In this document: positions 53,597-62,418 of the stretch, piece after piece
Layout: each line of letters starts with the position of its first letter
Position numbering within the stretch: the first letter of the stretch is position 1
Made by a program: the position numbers and the translations under genes
From: Tritrichomonas musculus
Lineage: Eukaryota; Parabasalia; Tritrichomonadida; Tritrichomonadidae
Length of the DNA: 64,000 bases
Direction of reading: 5' to 3'
Assembly (NCBI GenBank): GCA_039105265.1
Contig: JAPFFF010000002.1
Span: 6,510,001-6,574,000 of the forward strand
The notes under the pieces: generated by a model
The model's input: only the letters and a program-made list of their open reading frames with translations
Databases searched by the model: none
What the model was told of the DNA's origin: nothing

Positions 53597-53621
53597 ATAG
53601 TTATTTTTTTATTCTTAACAA
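53597..53621 (+). promoter_or_regulatory. T-rich leader before 53622
   Basis: TTATTTTTTTATTCTTAAC lies between the polymerase stop and the next ATG. It resembles the T-rich upstream element of A and B (TTTTTTTATCAAT), read on the other strand. Confidence 0.35.
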
Positions 53622-54056
53622 ATGACAAACGAAATAATAAGAAGAATCGATGATATAATAGCTGATTTGTATACATTAAAATTATGGGTACATACTGAAC
53701 AAAAAAAAGACAGTTCGTCTAATAGTGAACCACAAAGTGGTGAAGAGAATTCGTTAGAAGAACATACAATTGACTTGCAAAGTAATACCAAAGCTAAAGC
53801 TTGTGACTGTGTAGCAGAGCCTAGAAAAGTCATCCATAGACGAACAAACCGTTCATTCCCATTAAATAAATCAAAGAATCTCAATGATGAACAACGTAAT
53901 AAAGTATTAGCATTTGCAAATGAAAATAAACAACTCATCTTGGATCAACCATCTGCTACAAGAAATGAATTCCTTCAAAAGCTTGTTCGCGATAAATTGA
54001 ATATTAATCTTTCTGCATACATGTCTTGTAAGATAATTACTATGCTCAGTTTTTGA
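53622..54056 (+). CDS. hypothetical protein carrying the hairpin peptide
   Basis: 144 residues: a helical start (MTNEIIRRIDDIIADLYTL), an acidic Ser-rich middle, the inserted-looking peptide TIDLQSNTKAKACDCVAEP (~55-73), a basic stretch (RKVIHRRTNRSF) and a helical C-terminus (DEQRNKVLAFANENKQLI). No family was recognised. It is 25 bp downstream of polymerase B on the same strand and overlaps the convergent fibre gene by 11 bp. Confidence 0.6.
   Translation: MTNEIIRRIDDIIADLYTLKLWVHTEQKKDSSSNSEPQSGEENSLEEHTIDLQSNTKAKACDCVAEPRKVIHRRTNRSFPLNKSKNLNDEQRNKVLAFANENKQLILDQPSATRNEFLQKLVRDKLNINLSAYMSCKIITMLSF
53776..53806 (+). repeat. second copy of the hairpin unit
   Basis: About 28 of 31 bases match 51225-51255 in the polymerase gene, including AAGCTAAAGCTTGTGA. 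Both copies are read in the same frame, giving LQSNTKAKACD here and LQSNTQAKACD there. Confidence 0.8.
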
Positions 54057-56841
54057 ATACAGCAAGTGTTTTATCATCTATTATTGCAGTGATAACCCCC
54101 ACAGTCATACGTTTAATCTTTGATGTTATTGCAGTTTCACCACTAAGAATCTTCAATTTATTGTCTTCATTATCAATAAATACTTCATCTCCAATACCAT
54201 AACAAGATGAATCATCAACTTTTACAAGATAATCACCATGGGAACTGAAGGTAATACAATTATTTTTTTGGTCAATTCTAACACAAATACCAACATATTC
54301 TTTCCATGAACCAGTAGTTTTGACACTGCAAATACAATCAGTTGTATCATTCACAGTTGAAGATATCCACGTATCACCATCATGTTTATAAACCTTACCA
54401 GTCATATATACTGGAGCTCCAATAACGAAATCATTAATAGAGTTCATTGATGACTCGATTGGGGAGTAGTGGGTGATTGTATTTGAACCGTTTGATGTTA
54501 TCTTGCCAGAAACATGTAAATTTGAATCAATTGTTGTATTTCTTGCAGTACCAAACATGCTAAATGATTGAAATCTATGACCATCAACATATATAAATAC
54601 TTCACCAGTATCAGCAGTTTTTGAAGACCTATACATAAAGACAGTATTATAAGTATCATTATATCCAAATCTAAATAAAGTAAGTGTATTTGAATCAATA
54701 GAACTAAAGAAACTTGCAATATTACTTTCGGTAGTATTAATTGTTAATGAACCATCATTATTTTTTGCTACATATTTTCCATCACATTCTGATTCCGTCA
54801 AATATTTATCAGTTTCGGTTTTGTACAAATCAGTGGTTATTTCTACTTTATCTTTATTAATCGCTATTATTTTTGAACTATTCAAGAATAACGATAATTT
54901 TGGAATATTATTTTTTAATTCATATAATATTTCACTTTTATTTGCTAAATCTAATCCAAAATTTATAAGCGCTTGTTTTGCTGAACTTGATGAATAAATA
55001 TCAAATATATTTAAGTCAGAACCTTTTATCATAACTCGTCCAGCAACTACTAACTGGTCTCTTATTGTTGTTTTATATTTTTGAGATTTATATGTGCAGT
55101 TTATCATATCGGCATCTTTATATTGTATCATAAATTCTTCAGTATAAGGCGCATATCTTAATGTGACATAACTATTTTCGTTACATAATCTTATATCTGG
55201 ATAATATGGATTATTCACTATTAGCGATGGAGAATTATTTGTAAAAGTAGTAGATATCGATAATGAACCATCATCATTTTTCTCTACATAGCCCGATAAG
55301 TCGACAGGTTCTGGAATCTCACTTTTTACTTGGTCAATAGCACGGGTTAAATCACTTTTGAGAGCATATTTATCTTGGAGAAATGCAAGATTAACAACAC
55401 TGTTTAAGTTCATTTCATCATAATCTTCATTTGCAATATAGCAACTTATTACATTGATTCTATGTTGGTTATCAAAATCATAAACAACTCCACAACTTGA
55501 ACTCATTTCTAATGTTAATGCTATATTTTGAACGCCATTATTTAAAACATAATCATTATTATTAATACTTGATATAGTGAATATTCCTTGATATTTAATA
55601 CTTTCATCAGTCTTATCATATCCATCAAATAACATTCCATATTGTTTCCATTTTTCAAAATATTGACTTGCATTAGTATAAAGAACCGAAAGAGTATTAA
55701 TACTATTACCTTCATCATAAGTTAATTCTAATTCTTGATTGAAAGTAATTGTTTTATCAATTATTTCTGGAATATCAGATTTTAATGCATAAGTGTTTAA
55801 CACATATCTAGCCGAATAAGCGTTTTTGTCTGTTGGTTCGACAGTTTTGGTTATTGAACATGATAATATTTCTGGTGTTTCACCAGTTCCTGGATTGATT
55901 AATTCATGGGAGTTATACAGATACCAAAGACTAGAATCACTTCCTTCCATACGCAGTATCTGAGAGGGTAGATTATCATCATCGTCATTGTACGAATAGT
56001 CTGCGTGAACATAATGGGCCGTATAGTAACTGTCTGATGATACAATATCCAACCCATATTGCTCAATCAGTATATGATATGGGTCGTAATCCAAATCAAG
56101 AATTGTATTATTGGCGATTTTGAATTGAATAGTTGTTTGCCCCTCAATAATCTCTGGGATTTCGCTTTTCACTTGCTCAATAATTTTTGGGAGGTCTTCT
56201 TTTGAAACATATTCTCTGGCACAAGAATCCAAAGCTGCTTGAAGACCTTCATTAGCTGCCATACTTGTTAAACACATTGATGCTTGAGCTGATAATGGTT
56301 TAACATCATCAGCCATCAATTTCTGAAACATTTCGTCTGATAATTGGTCTCTTATGTTCAATTGCAACTCGCTATTTTTGAGAACTGTGGGTATCTCTGA
56401 CAAGTCTTCTTTTTTTGCGTACAATGTCATATCTGGCAAGTCTTCTGTTTTCGTGTATGGTTCCAAAGCAGTTGTCAAAGCAGATTCATTAACCAAATCT
56501 GTAGGTATTTCAGGTATGTCAGTTGATAATGCAAAATTGTTAACAACGTAATCACGTAATGTATTAACAGCGTTTTGAATTTCTTCACTACTAGCATACT
56601 TTAATAATTCTTTATTGAATTCCTCTGTTTTCAAATAATCGAATAAATCAGTTGTTTTCGCGTAAGGTTTCAATAATTCTTTCAATTCCTCAGTATTCAA
56701 GCTTGACCCCAAATTATTTCCGTTATTACACTTACACCCACATGAAGTGGCATATTGTTTTATGTATTCTATTATTAATTCATCTATTGTATTTACCCTT
56801 TTGATACCACCTGCTTGCTCTATCGTAAACATTTTGAACAT
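54046..56841 (-). CDS. phage-tail-fibre-like protein
   Basis: 931 residues from the ATG at 56841; a second ATG is at 56832. The N-terminal 230 residues are repeats of the tail-fibre type (LLKPYAKTTDLFDYLKTEE, ALEPYTKTEDLPDM, LYAKKEDLSEIP). Beta-rich modules separated by YALKSDIPEI or YALKSDL linkers follow. The C-terminal ~150 residues (VIGAPVYMTGKVYKHDG, GICVRIDQKNNCITF, CYGIGDEVFIDNEDNK) look like a fibre tip or spike domain. A trimeric attachment fibre on the virion is inferred. Its start is 5 bp from the divergent gene at 56847. Confidence 0.72.
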   Translation of the reverse strand: MFKMFTIEQAGGIKRVNTIDELIIEYIKQYATSCGCKCNNGNNLGSSLNTEELKELLKPYAKTTDLFDYLKTEEFNKELLKYASSEEIQNAVNTLRDYVVNNFALSTDIPEIPTDLVNESALTTALEPYTKTEDLPDMTLYAKKEDLSEIPTVLKNSELQLNIRDQLSDEMFQKLMADDVKPLSAQASMCLTSMAANEGLQAALDSCAREYVSKEDLPKIIEQVKSEIPEIIEGQTTIQFKIANNTILDLDYDPYHILIEQYGLDIVSSDSYYTAHYVHADYSYNDDDDNLPSQILRMEGSDSSLWYLYNSHELINPGTGETPEILSCSITKTVEPTDKNAYSARYVLNTYALKSDIPEIIDKTITFNQELELTYDEGNSINTLSVLYTNASQYFEKWKQYGMLFDGYDKTDESIKYQGIFTISSINNNDYVLNNGVQNIALTLEMSSSCGVVYDFDNQHRINVISCYIANEDYDEMNLNSVVNLAFLQDKYALKSDLTRAIDQVKSEIPEPVDLSGYVEKNDDGSLSISTTFTNNSPSLIVNNPYYPDIRLCNENSYVTLRYAPYTEEFMIQYKDADMINCTYKSQKYKTTIRDQLVVAGRVMIKGSDLNIFDIYSSSSAKQALINFGLDLANKSEILYELKNNIPKLSLFLNSSKIIAINKDKVEITTDLYKTETDKYLTESECDGKYVAKNNDGSLTINTTESNIASFFSSIDSNTLTLFRFGYNDTYNTVFMYRSSKTADTGEVFIYVDGHRFQSFSMFGTARNTTIDSNLHVSGKITSNGSNTITHYSPIESSMNSINDFVIGAPVYMTGKVYKHDGDTWISSTVNDTTDCICSVKTTGSWKEYVGICVRIDQKNNCITFSSHGDYLVKVDDSSCYGIGDEVFIDNEDNKLKILSGETAITSKIKRMTVGVITAIIDDKTLAVFKN

Positions 56842-56846
56842 AATAA

Positions 56847-59507
56847 ATGACGTCAGATGTGGATGAACAATTAATAATGAATGAGGTGAAAAAGAAAGAT
56901 TATCAAGATATGCTCATATTCATGTTCCAAAATAGTAAATCAGAGCAAATAAAAACAATAATACACAATATTATTGAGTATCTCAAGAATCCTCGTAACT
57001 ATATCAAAGACGTGAAAGAAAAGCTAAAAGATATGCTTGATAAATATAACGCAAAGCCTAAAGGAAGTAAAAGACAAAAAAATGAATTAGCTAAAATACT
57101 TGATTCAAAAGCGAATTACTTTATTGATATATCTGGCTTACTAAAAGATAAAGCTGCGGGCACTCGCAGCCTCCGGGAACAAAGTTCCAGTCAACACAGT
57201 TGCCGACAAGCGGAGGAAGAAAAGCCTGTTATTCCACAAATTGAGGAAGAGGAAGAACCTGACTTGGAAGGCCACTATTTTAGAAACAGAATTAATAAAG
57301 ACATTGAATCACTTAGTAATTTATTTACACTTGATAGTAATCATATTAATGCTTTACACTTATTTTATTGTATTGCTGATGACTCAAAAAGGTATCCGTT
57401 ATTTAATAAAAAAGATACTACACAGATTCAATTACTTGTCGTATCATTGGTTGAAAACATAGATTCACATAAAAACAATAAGATACCAGATGACATAAAT
57501 AACCTAATGCAATTTGAGAAACAAAGAAGACAAACCAATATTGAAACAATGAGAAAGTTAGCTGAATCTAATCAAGAAGGTCAGCAATTATTAGATGCTT
57601 ACAATAAATCTTCTACAATTGATGCTAACCAACTAGAAAGGTTTGGCTTATTAAATGAAGAGTTTACTGCTAAAAACCTTTATGGTTACTATAATAGGTC
57701 TATAAATCCTAAAGATGACTCCGATGTTAGAGTTAGGAATATCGCATTACAATTACATGATGCAATAAGAGAAACAAACATATTTGAAGAAACAACTGAA
57801 CCTAAAAACAAAAAGCAACTCAAACAATTAATAAAGTACCTTAATGAAAATGGAGATAGAGAAATATTTTTTAATATGAATAGTGATATAGAAGAGCAAA
57901 GTGATATAGAAGAGCAAAGTGAATCTGCACCACAGGCGAGTCTTTCAAAGAAAGCCGAACATTTGCAAAGCAAAGTTGTTAAAGACAATTATCATGCAAT
58001 TGACGTAAATCTAGAAGATGATAGTGAATCTTTATCCGACTATAAAACAATGTCGAAGCGTGTTTTTAGCACACCAACCAAAGAATATCTTAGAAGAAAC
58101 AAACCAATTGAAGCTGAAGATGACCACAACAACTTTTCAGAACTATTGAACTCAAATATTGAAGCAACAAAAGGACCTGAAGTAAATGCTGCTGAATTCT
58201 TAAATGAATATATGAAGTCTATCCCAACAGGTAAACGTGCTGGTAAAACATTTGAAGCATCACAAAAACGTATGAGCGACCTGTACATTTTCGAAAACAA
58301 ACAAAGTATCGATGTTAGTAAATATCGAGGGGAATTATTTGATATTCTTATTAACGGTAATTACCGTGTCAAGTTTTCACCTAAATGTGCTACAAGAGAT
58401 GGAGCAGAAGCTTATTGCAAGAAAAGATTTGATAAAAATGGATATCCATTATATCGTTTAGTACCAGCTAGGCATGACACTAAAGACCCTCTCGGTAATC
58501 CAATTTGTGATTTAAACGGTGATAGAGTTGAAGATATTGTTATTGTTGATACTCGTGGTAAGCCTGTTATTATTAATGGATATCGTCTTGTTAAAGCAGA
58601 CCCTTATAAGAAATTATGGCAAACCGAACGTATTGCTGGTAAAACAAATGATTCATTCGAAGTATGGCTTAAGAATCTTATGGGAGCTAAACGAACATGG
58701 GAATACACTCCAGAACAATGGAATGAAGGTAAGTTTAAACCTGAAATTGATAAGAAATTAGAAAAAGTAATAAACTCATATCAATCTGTTGGTTTATCCA
58801 AACCCAAAATCAGTACCAAAATTACTGCAAGAGGTTTGTGGAGTTCTATATTTTCAAAAATATGGCAAACTGTTTTATACAATATATTTACTAATGAAGA
58901 ATACAAAGATTTGGAACCATTAAAATGTATATTTAGTTATTTCAAAGTATGTACAGCCATATTTATTGCACGTTATGAATCTAAAGTGATGAAAGACCAT
59001 GAACGCAATGATTGGAGTGATTGGGTTAAATATAAGAAATTACATCCAAAATCCGTAAATGCTGAATTGGGTGTTATGATTCAAAAAGAATATAATGAAA
59101 GCATTAAAGCGACTATGCCAGTTGATGGAGAAATAAATAGTGATGGTGAAATATCAGGAGTATTACAAGAAATATTGGAGCAAACAAATGACCTCATCTT
59201 TAAGACTGGTCTTGGATTCACAGAAGATAAGAAAGACCAATATGCACAGTTAGCTCAAGCTATAATTGAAAATAAAGTAAGTACAGCAACAAAGAAGCAA
59301 TTACAAGACAAATTTGGTGAAAATATTGATGCTTGGATTGATTCACAAGTTGGTGGAAATTACACCACAATCAAAGGATTATATAAGGCTGCACATAAAG
59401 GTGCTGGTGATAAATCATATATTAGGTCACGAACTGTTGAAAAGCCAGCTACAGCTGAAATTGTTGAGGAACCTTCTGATGATGATGATGACGAAGATGA
59501 AGCATAA
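56847..59507 (+). CDS. large protein with DLNGD motif
   Basis: 886 residues. The N-terminal half is helical and charged with two acidic repeats (SDIEEQSDIEEQS, ~350). The region around 500-600 has FDILINGNYRVKFSPKC, RFDKNGYPLYRLVPARHD and CDLNGDRVEDIVIVDTRGKPVI. The D-x-N-x-D-x-x-x-D spacing could bind calcium. INGYRLVKADPYKKLW follows, then a helical region and a strongly acidic C-terminus (EEPSDDDDDEDEA). No family is firmly recognised. It may be a large virion or assembly protein. A paired hairpin insertion lies at residues ~102-115. Confidence 0.65.
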   Translation: MTSDVDEQLIMNEVKKKDYQDMLIFMFQNSKSEQIKTIIHNIIEYLKNPRNYIKDVKEKLKDMLDKYNAKPKGSKRQKNELAKILDSKANYFIDISGLLKDKAAGTRSLREQSSSQHSCRQAEEEKPVIPQIEEEEEPDLEGHYFRNRINKDIESLSNLFTLDSNHINALHLFYCIADDSKRYPLFNKKDTTQIQLLVVSLVENIDSHKNNKIPDDINNLMQFEKQRRQTNIETMRKLAESNQEGQQLLDAYNKSSTIDANQLERFGLLNEEFTAKNLYGYYNRSINPKDDSDVRVRNIALQLHDAIRETNIFEETTEPKNKKQLKQLIKYLNENGDREIFFNMNSDIEEQSDIEEQSESAPQASLSKKAEHLQSKVVKDNYHAIDVNLEDDSESLSDYKTMSKRVFSTPTKEYLRRNKPIEAEDDHNNFSELLNSNIEATKGPEVNAAEFLNEYMKSIPTGKRAGKTFEASQKRMSDLYIFENKQSIDVSKYRGELFDILINGNYRVKFSPKCATRDGAEAYCKKRFDKNGYPLYRLVPARHDTKDPLGNPICDLNGDRVEDIVIVDTRGKPVIINGYRLVKADPYKKLWQTERIAGKTNDSFEVWLKNLMGAKRTWEYTPEQWNEGKFKPEIDKKLEKVINSYQSVGLSKPKISTKITARGLWSSIFSKIWQTVLYNIFTNEEYKDLEPLKCIFSYFKVCTAIFIARYESKVMKDHERNDWSDWVKYKKLHPKSVNAELGVMIQKEYNESIKATMPVDGEINSDGEISGVLQEILEQTNDLIFKTGLGFTEDKKDQYAQLAQAIIENKVSTATKKQLQDKFGENIDAWIDSQVGGNYTTIKGLYKAAHKGAGDKSYIRSRTVEKPATAEIVEEPSDDDDDEDEA
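57153..57188 (+). repeat. paired hairpins inside the 886-residue gene
   Basis: GCTGCG-GGCACT-CGCAGC (57153-57170) and GGAAC-AAA-GTTCC (57176-57188) stand side by side and encode AAGTRSLREQSSSQ-like residues in frame. GC content is far above the surrounding gene. Confidence 0.75.
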
Positions 59508-59541
59508 AAAAATTACTATTCCTACTTTATATCCTTGCTAA

Positions 59542-60537
59542 TTATTTTTTTGAACCTGGTAATTTGAATGTTGTTGTATGCGCCTTATTTGTTCCTGGAT
59601 TTACCTGTGACTGCATAGCAGGCCCAAGCTTCGCTTGCGACAAGAAATCATTTTTAGCTTCTGTTGGACTTGCAACCTTTTGATTCTTAGATGTATCACG
59701 AGCTATACTAGATTTTTCAGGTTCTTGGTAAAAATATTTGAATTCAGTTATTGGTGATGGTAATACCTTCTTTGGGCGTATTTCATCGGGTATATCAAGT
59801 TTTTCATTATTATATTCAATATTTACTTTTGGGTCATATCCACTAAATAAGGAAGGCTCTCTAGGATGTGAATTATTTGTATTTACTTTTAAGATGGGGC
59901 TTGTGATATTTGATTTGAATACATTGAATACTGGAAAATGGTATTTCCAATCCTGAAATTCATATTTGAAACCTTTAATATCAGCATCTTCATTTTTATT
60001 TCGCAATCGAACTTTCTGCCATTGGCTCATGAATGTTTCTTTTTCGAAACAGAGAAAGATAATTATTGGTACTGGCTTAACTGTGCAATCAACGTCTACG
60101 CTCGAAGATAGTTGATAACAGAAATTATTTGTTTCTTTTACATCATATCTATAATCATAGTCTCCAATCAATAGTATATATGTTTTATTTAGGTCAGGAA
60201 ATGATTTTTCAACAAATTGGATATCTGTATTACCAAAATTAGAAAAAAGGTCCACAGTTATTGTGAATAAACGTAATAGACTAGGATCGTTTGTATTATT
60301 TATATTTCTCTCATCTTTGAAATCCACTTTTTTAGGTAAATTCAACGTTACTTCACTACCATTAATAAGTACAAATAATTCATGGTAATTACTACTTAAA
60401 TACAATAAGACTCTCCTATTTCTTTCAGAGATATATGAAAACAGTTGATGGTCCTTATTAATATTGATACAATTTGGATCTTGCAAATTAAGTTCTTGCA
60501 GTGCTGTGAATACCGATTTTTGGTTGCTGTTATTCAT
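59542..60537 (-). CDS. hypothetical protein, element D
   Basis: 331 residues. The N-terminal 200 residues look like a compact alpha/beta or beta domain (RRVLLYLSSNYHELFVLING, KTYILLIGDYDYRYD, PIIIFLCFEKE). The C-terminal third is a Pro/Ser/Lys-rich tail (PSPITEFKYFYQEPE, then NPGTNKAHTTTFKLPG). No family was recognised. It follows the 130-residue gene by 24 bp on the minus strand. A hairpin (59625-59637) falls within the tail, encoding the LSQAKLGPAM region. A structural protein is possible, but the evidence is only positional. Confidence 0.6.
   Translation of the reverse strand: MNNSNQKSVFTALQELNLQDPNCININKDHQLFSYISERNRRVLLYLSSNYHELFVLINGSEVTLNLPKKVDFKDERNINNTNDPSLLRLFTITVDLFSNFGNTDIQFVEKSFPDLNKTYILLIGDYDYRYDVKETNNFCYQLSSSVDVDCTVKPVPIIIFLCFEKETFMSQWQKVRLRNKNEDADIKGFKYEFQDWKYHFPVFNVFKSNITSPILKVNTNNSHPREPSLFSGYDPKVNIEYNNEKLDIPDEIRPKKVLPSPITEFKYFYQEPEKSSIARDTSKNQKVASPTEAKNDFLSQAKLGPAMQSQVNPGTNKAHTTTFKLPGSKK
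59625..59637. repeat. hairpin CAAGC-TTC-GCTTG in coding sequence
   Basis: A short perfect hairpin within the 331-residue gene, preceded by GGCC. The same GGCCCA-plus-hairpin layout occurs at 63255-63270. Confidence 0.6.
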
Positions 60538-60561
60538 TTTTCCTTCGAAAAAAGCTGTAGC

Positions 60562-60954
60562 TTAATAAATAAGAAGGCAGCTCATGATAAATGCTGATGG
60601 TATGATTGAATTGCCATACAAATCGGTAAACCATATCTTGTAATCTCTCTTATTGCTACTGAAGAATTCGTATTTTCGATATTTGGTTTGACGCTTATTA
60701 GCTAACATAATGAATGAATCACAATATGCATCTAATTGAACTATATCTGAATGCACCATTAAATCACCAACTAAAAAGTCTTTTACAATTGCTCCAACAT
60801 ATTGAATTACAATATATTTCTTGTTTCTGCTTGATACAAATTCAAGTGGCAACGTAAATTCTGTTGATTGAGTGTGGAAATAACGTTTTGTTATGGGCTG
60901 TTTTACATTGTTTGTTGCAACATTCTTGATATTATTCATAAGCATTTTTTTCAT
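60562..60954 (-). CDS. small putative structural protein
   Basis: 130 residues: a basic N-terminus (MKKMLMNNIKNVATNN), then a beta-rich part with FTLPLEFVSS, IVIQYVGAIVKD, DIVQLDAYCDSFIMLANKR and a C-terminus DYKIWFTDLYGNSIIPSAFIMSCLLIY. The L-x-D-x-x-G-x-x-I-x-P plus hydrophobic strand ending resembles the 245-residue protein of element C. It starts 5 bp after the integrase stop and is probably co-transcribed. A minor virion protein is inferred. Confidence 0.55.
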   Translation of the reverse strand: MKKMLMNNIKNVATNNVKQPITKRYFHTQSTEFTLPLEFVSSRNKKYIVIQYVGAIVKDFLVGDLMVHSDIVQLDAYCDSFIMLANKRQTKYRKYEFFSSNKRDYKIWFTDLYGNSIIPSAFIMSCLLIY

Positions 60955-60959
60955 AGAAA

Positions 60960-62315
60960 CTAAATGTTAAAATACTTAATGTAATCTTCATTTAAGTCTC
61001 CAAATGAATTACATATGAATTTCGTATATATAATAGGTACTTCAATAATAGCTTTTTCAGCATCAGTCATACGTTTCCTACCTTTATGATGCTTTTCTTG
61101 TGGTTCATCTTTTTTAACAGTCTGATATGGTTTTAATAACTTGCAGATTACATTTCCATTACGATACTCTAGAAACTCAGCAATTTCATTAAATACTCTT
61201 CTACGCTTCTCATGCTTTTTTTGCGTTTTGCTTTTATCGAGATGAACTAATATAATATTACCTCTATTATAAGATAACAACCCCTTAAAACGTTGTTTAT
61301 CATTGATTTCCCGCAATTTCATTTGCATTTTCCTGATATATCTCCACTCCAAATCAGTATCGTTTTGCATTTGAGCTGGGGTATAATATATGTACTTCGT
61401 TGGTTTTACAAGATTCTTGTCATAAAAATCTGATGGGTCATAATCAAAATTCTTAAATCGAAGAGAACTATGAGGGGTGTTATTATAGTAATCAACCATT
61501 TGTCTCATCAAATTATAATCACTTAATCTTCGCTCATCTAACCCAAAAGCATTTCTCAGAGTTCTTATAACAGAATCAACATTTTTGTGAGCTAACGCAT
61601 ATGGAGAATCATTAATAACGAATCTTATAGGATAGAAATCGGTGATTGAATCTATTGTATTTTCCCAAAACTGGATGTCTTCAAATTGTAAATTGAGTAG
61701 CCTTTGGAAACGAGGTTTATAATAGTCGCTTTTTTTAAGCAGTTTTTTAAGAGTTTCCAGTTTGTGGTTCACGAGGATTTTCCTTAATATTTTATCAAAC
61801 TCTTTTATCCTTGCTTCTTTAATTACAGCTTTCAAGTCAAATATTAAAGTAGTTTCTCCTGTTGAAAACCAAATGACAACACTATTATCTTTCATCTCTT
61901 TTAATCCAGGTTCTCCATCACATTTGATAGTTTTGAATAGAAATTGTGGATATCTTATTATAATTCGTTCAAGGGAAAACCATATATTTCCTTTATCCTT
62001 TACAGGTTCAACGATTAGGTATCTTGTATTTGTATTGATGAGAACCAAATATATTTTATTTTCTTTTGTCAAATCTCTAGTATAGTATTTGCTAAACATC
62101 AAATCTGCTTCCCAACAACCTGGTTCATTAGAGAAATTTGGTTTTGATAATTCTTTGCATGATTTCAACTTGAAGTCAGGAATAAATGGTTCTGTTTTGA
62201 TATCACTTTTAAAGAAAGGTTTTATGTAATTATCAATGTATTTATACTTGGATTTGAAAGGATAATTGAGTAAGGAGTTGTATTCTTTATCGTAGATTCT
62301 TACTGATTTAGTCAT
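60960..62315 (-). CDS. retroviral-type (rve) integrase, divergent
   Basis: 451 residues, about 80-90 longer than the integrases of A, B and C and only distantly similar. Visible core blocks are CWEADLMFSKYY, YLVLINTNTRYLIVEPV, TIKCDGEPGL, ALAHKNVDSVIRTLRNAFG and YYNNTPHSSLRF. An extra ~70-residue helical segment (REARIKEFDKILRKILVNHK) lies in the core. The C-terminal region is basic (DKSKTQKKHEKRRRVFNEI, HHKGRKRM). It is the only integrase of element D in the window and supports a separate lineage. A repeat copy lies in its upstream region. Confidence 0.85.
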   Translation of the reverse strand: MTKSVRIYDKEYNSLLNYPFKSKYKYIDNYIKPFFKSDIKTEPFIPDFKLKSCKELSKPNFSNEPGCWEADLMFSKYYTRDLTKENKIYLVLINTNTRYLIVEPVKDKGNIWFSLERIIIRYPQFLFKTIKCDGEPGLKEMKDNSVVIWFSTGETTLIFDLKAVIKEARIKEFDKILRKILVNHKLETLKKLLKKSDYYKPRFQRLLNLQFEDIQFWENTIDSITDFYPIRFVINDSPYALAHKNVDSVIRTLRNAFGLDERRLSDYNLMRQMVDYYNNTPHSSLRFKNFDYDPSDFYDKNLVKPTKYIYYTPAQMQNDTDLEWRYIRKMQMKLREINDKQRFKGLLSYNRGNIILVHLDKSKTQKKHEKRRRVFNEIAEFLEYRNGNVICKLLKPYQTVKKDEPQEKHHKGRKRMTDAEKAIIEVPIIYTKFICNSFGDLNEDYIKYFNI

Positions 62316-62359
62316 TTTTTTCCAAAAAAAGTATTGATATACAAAAAAATATCAATTAC

Positions 62360-62409
62360 AGGTAAATCATCACGTTTTTCATAAGATTTGGCGAGGGTCG
62401 GAATTCCGA
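62360..62409. repeat. 50-bp exact repeat, intergenic copy
   Basis: Identical to 62917-62966, which lies inside the KilA-N gene. This copy is in the 103-bp gap upstream of the integrase ATG and extends into the perfect 16-bp palindrome GGTCGGAATTCCGACC (62396-62411). Confidence 0.95.
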
Positions 62410-62418
62410 CCGTCGATT

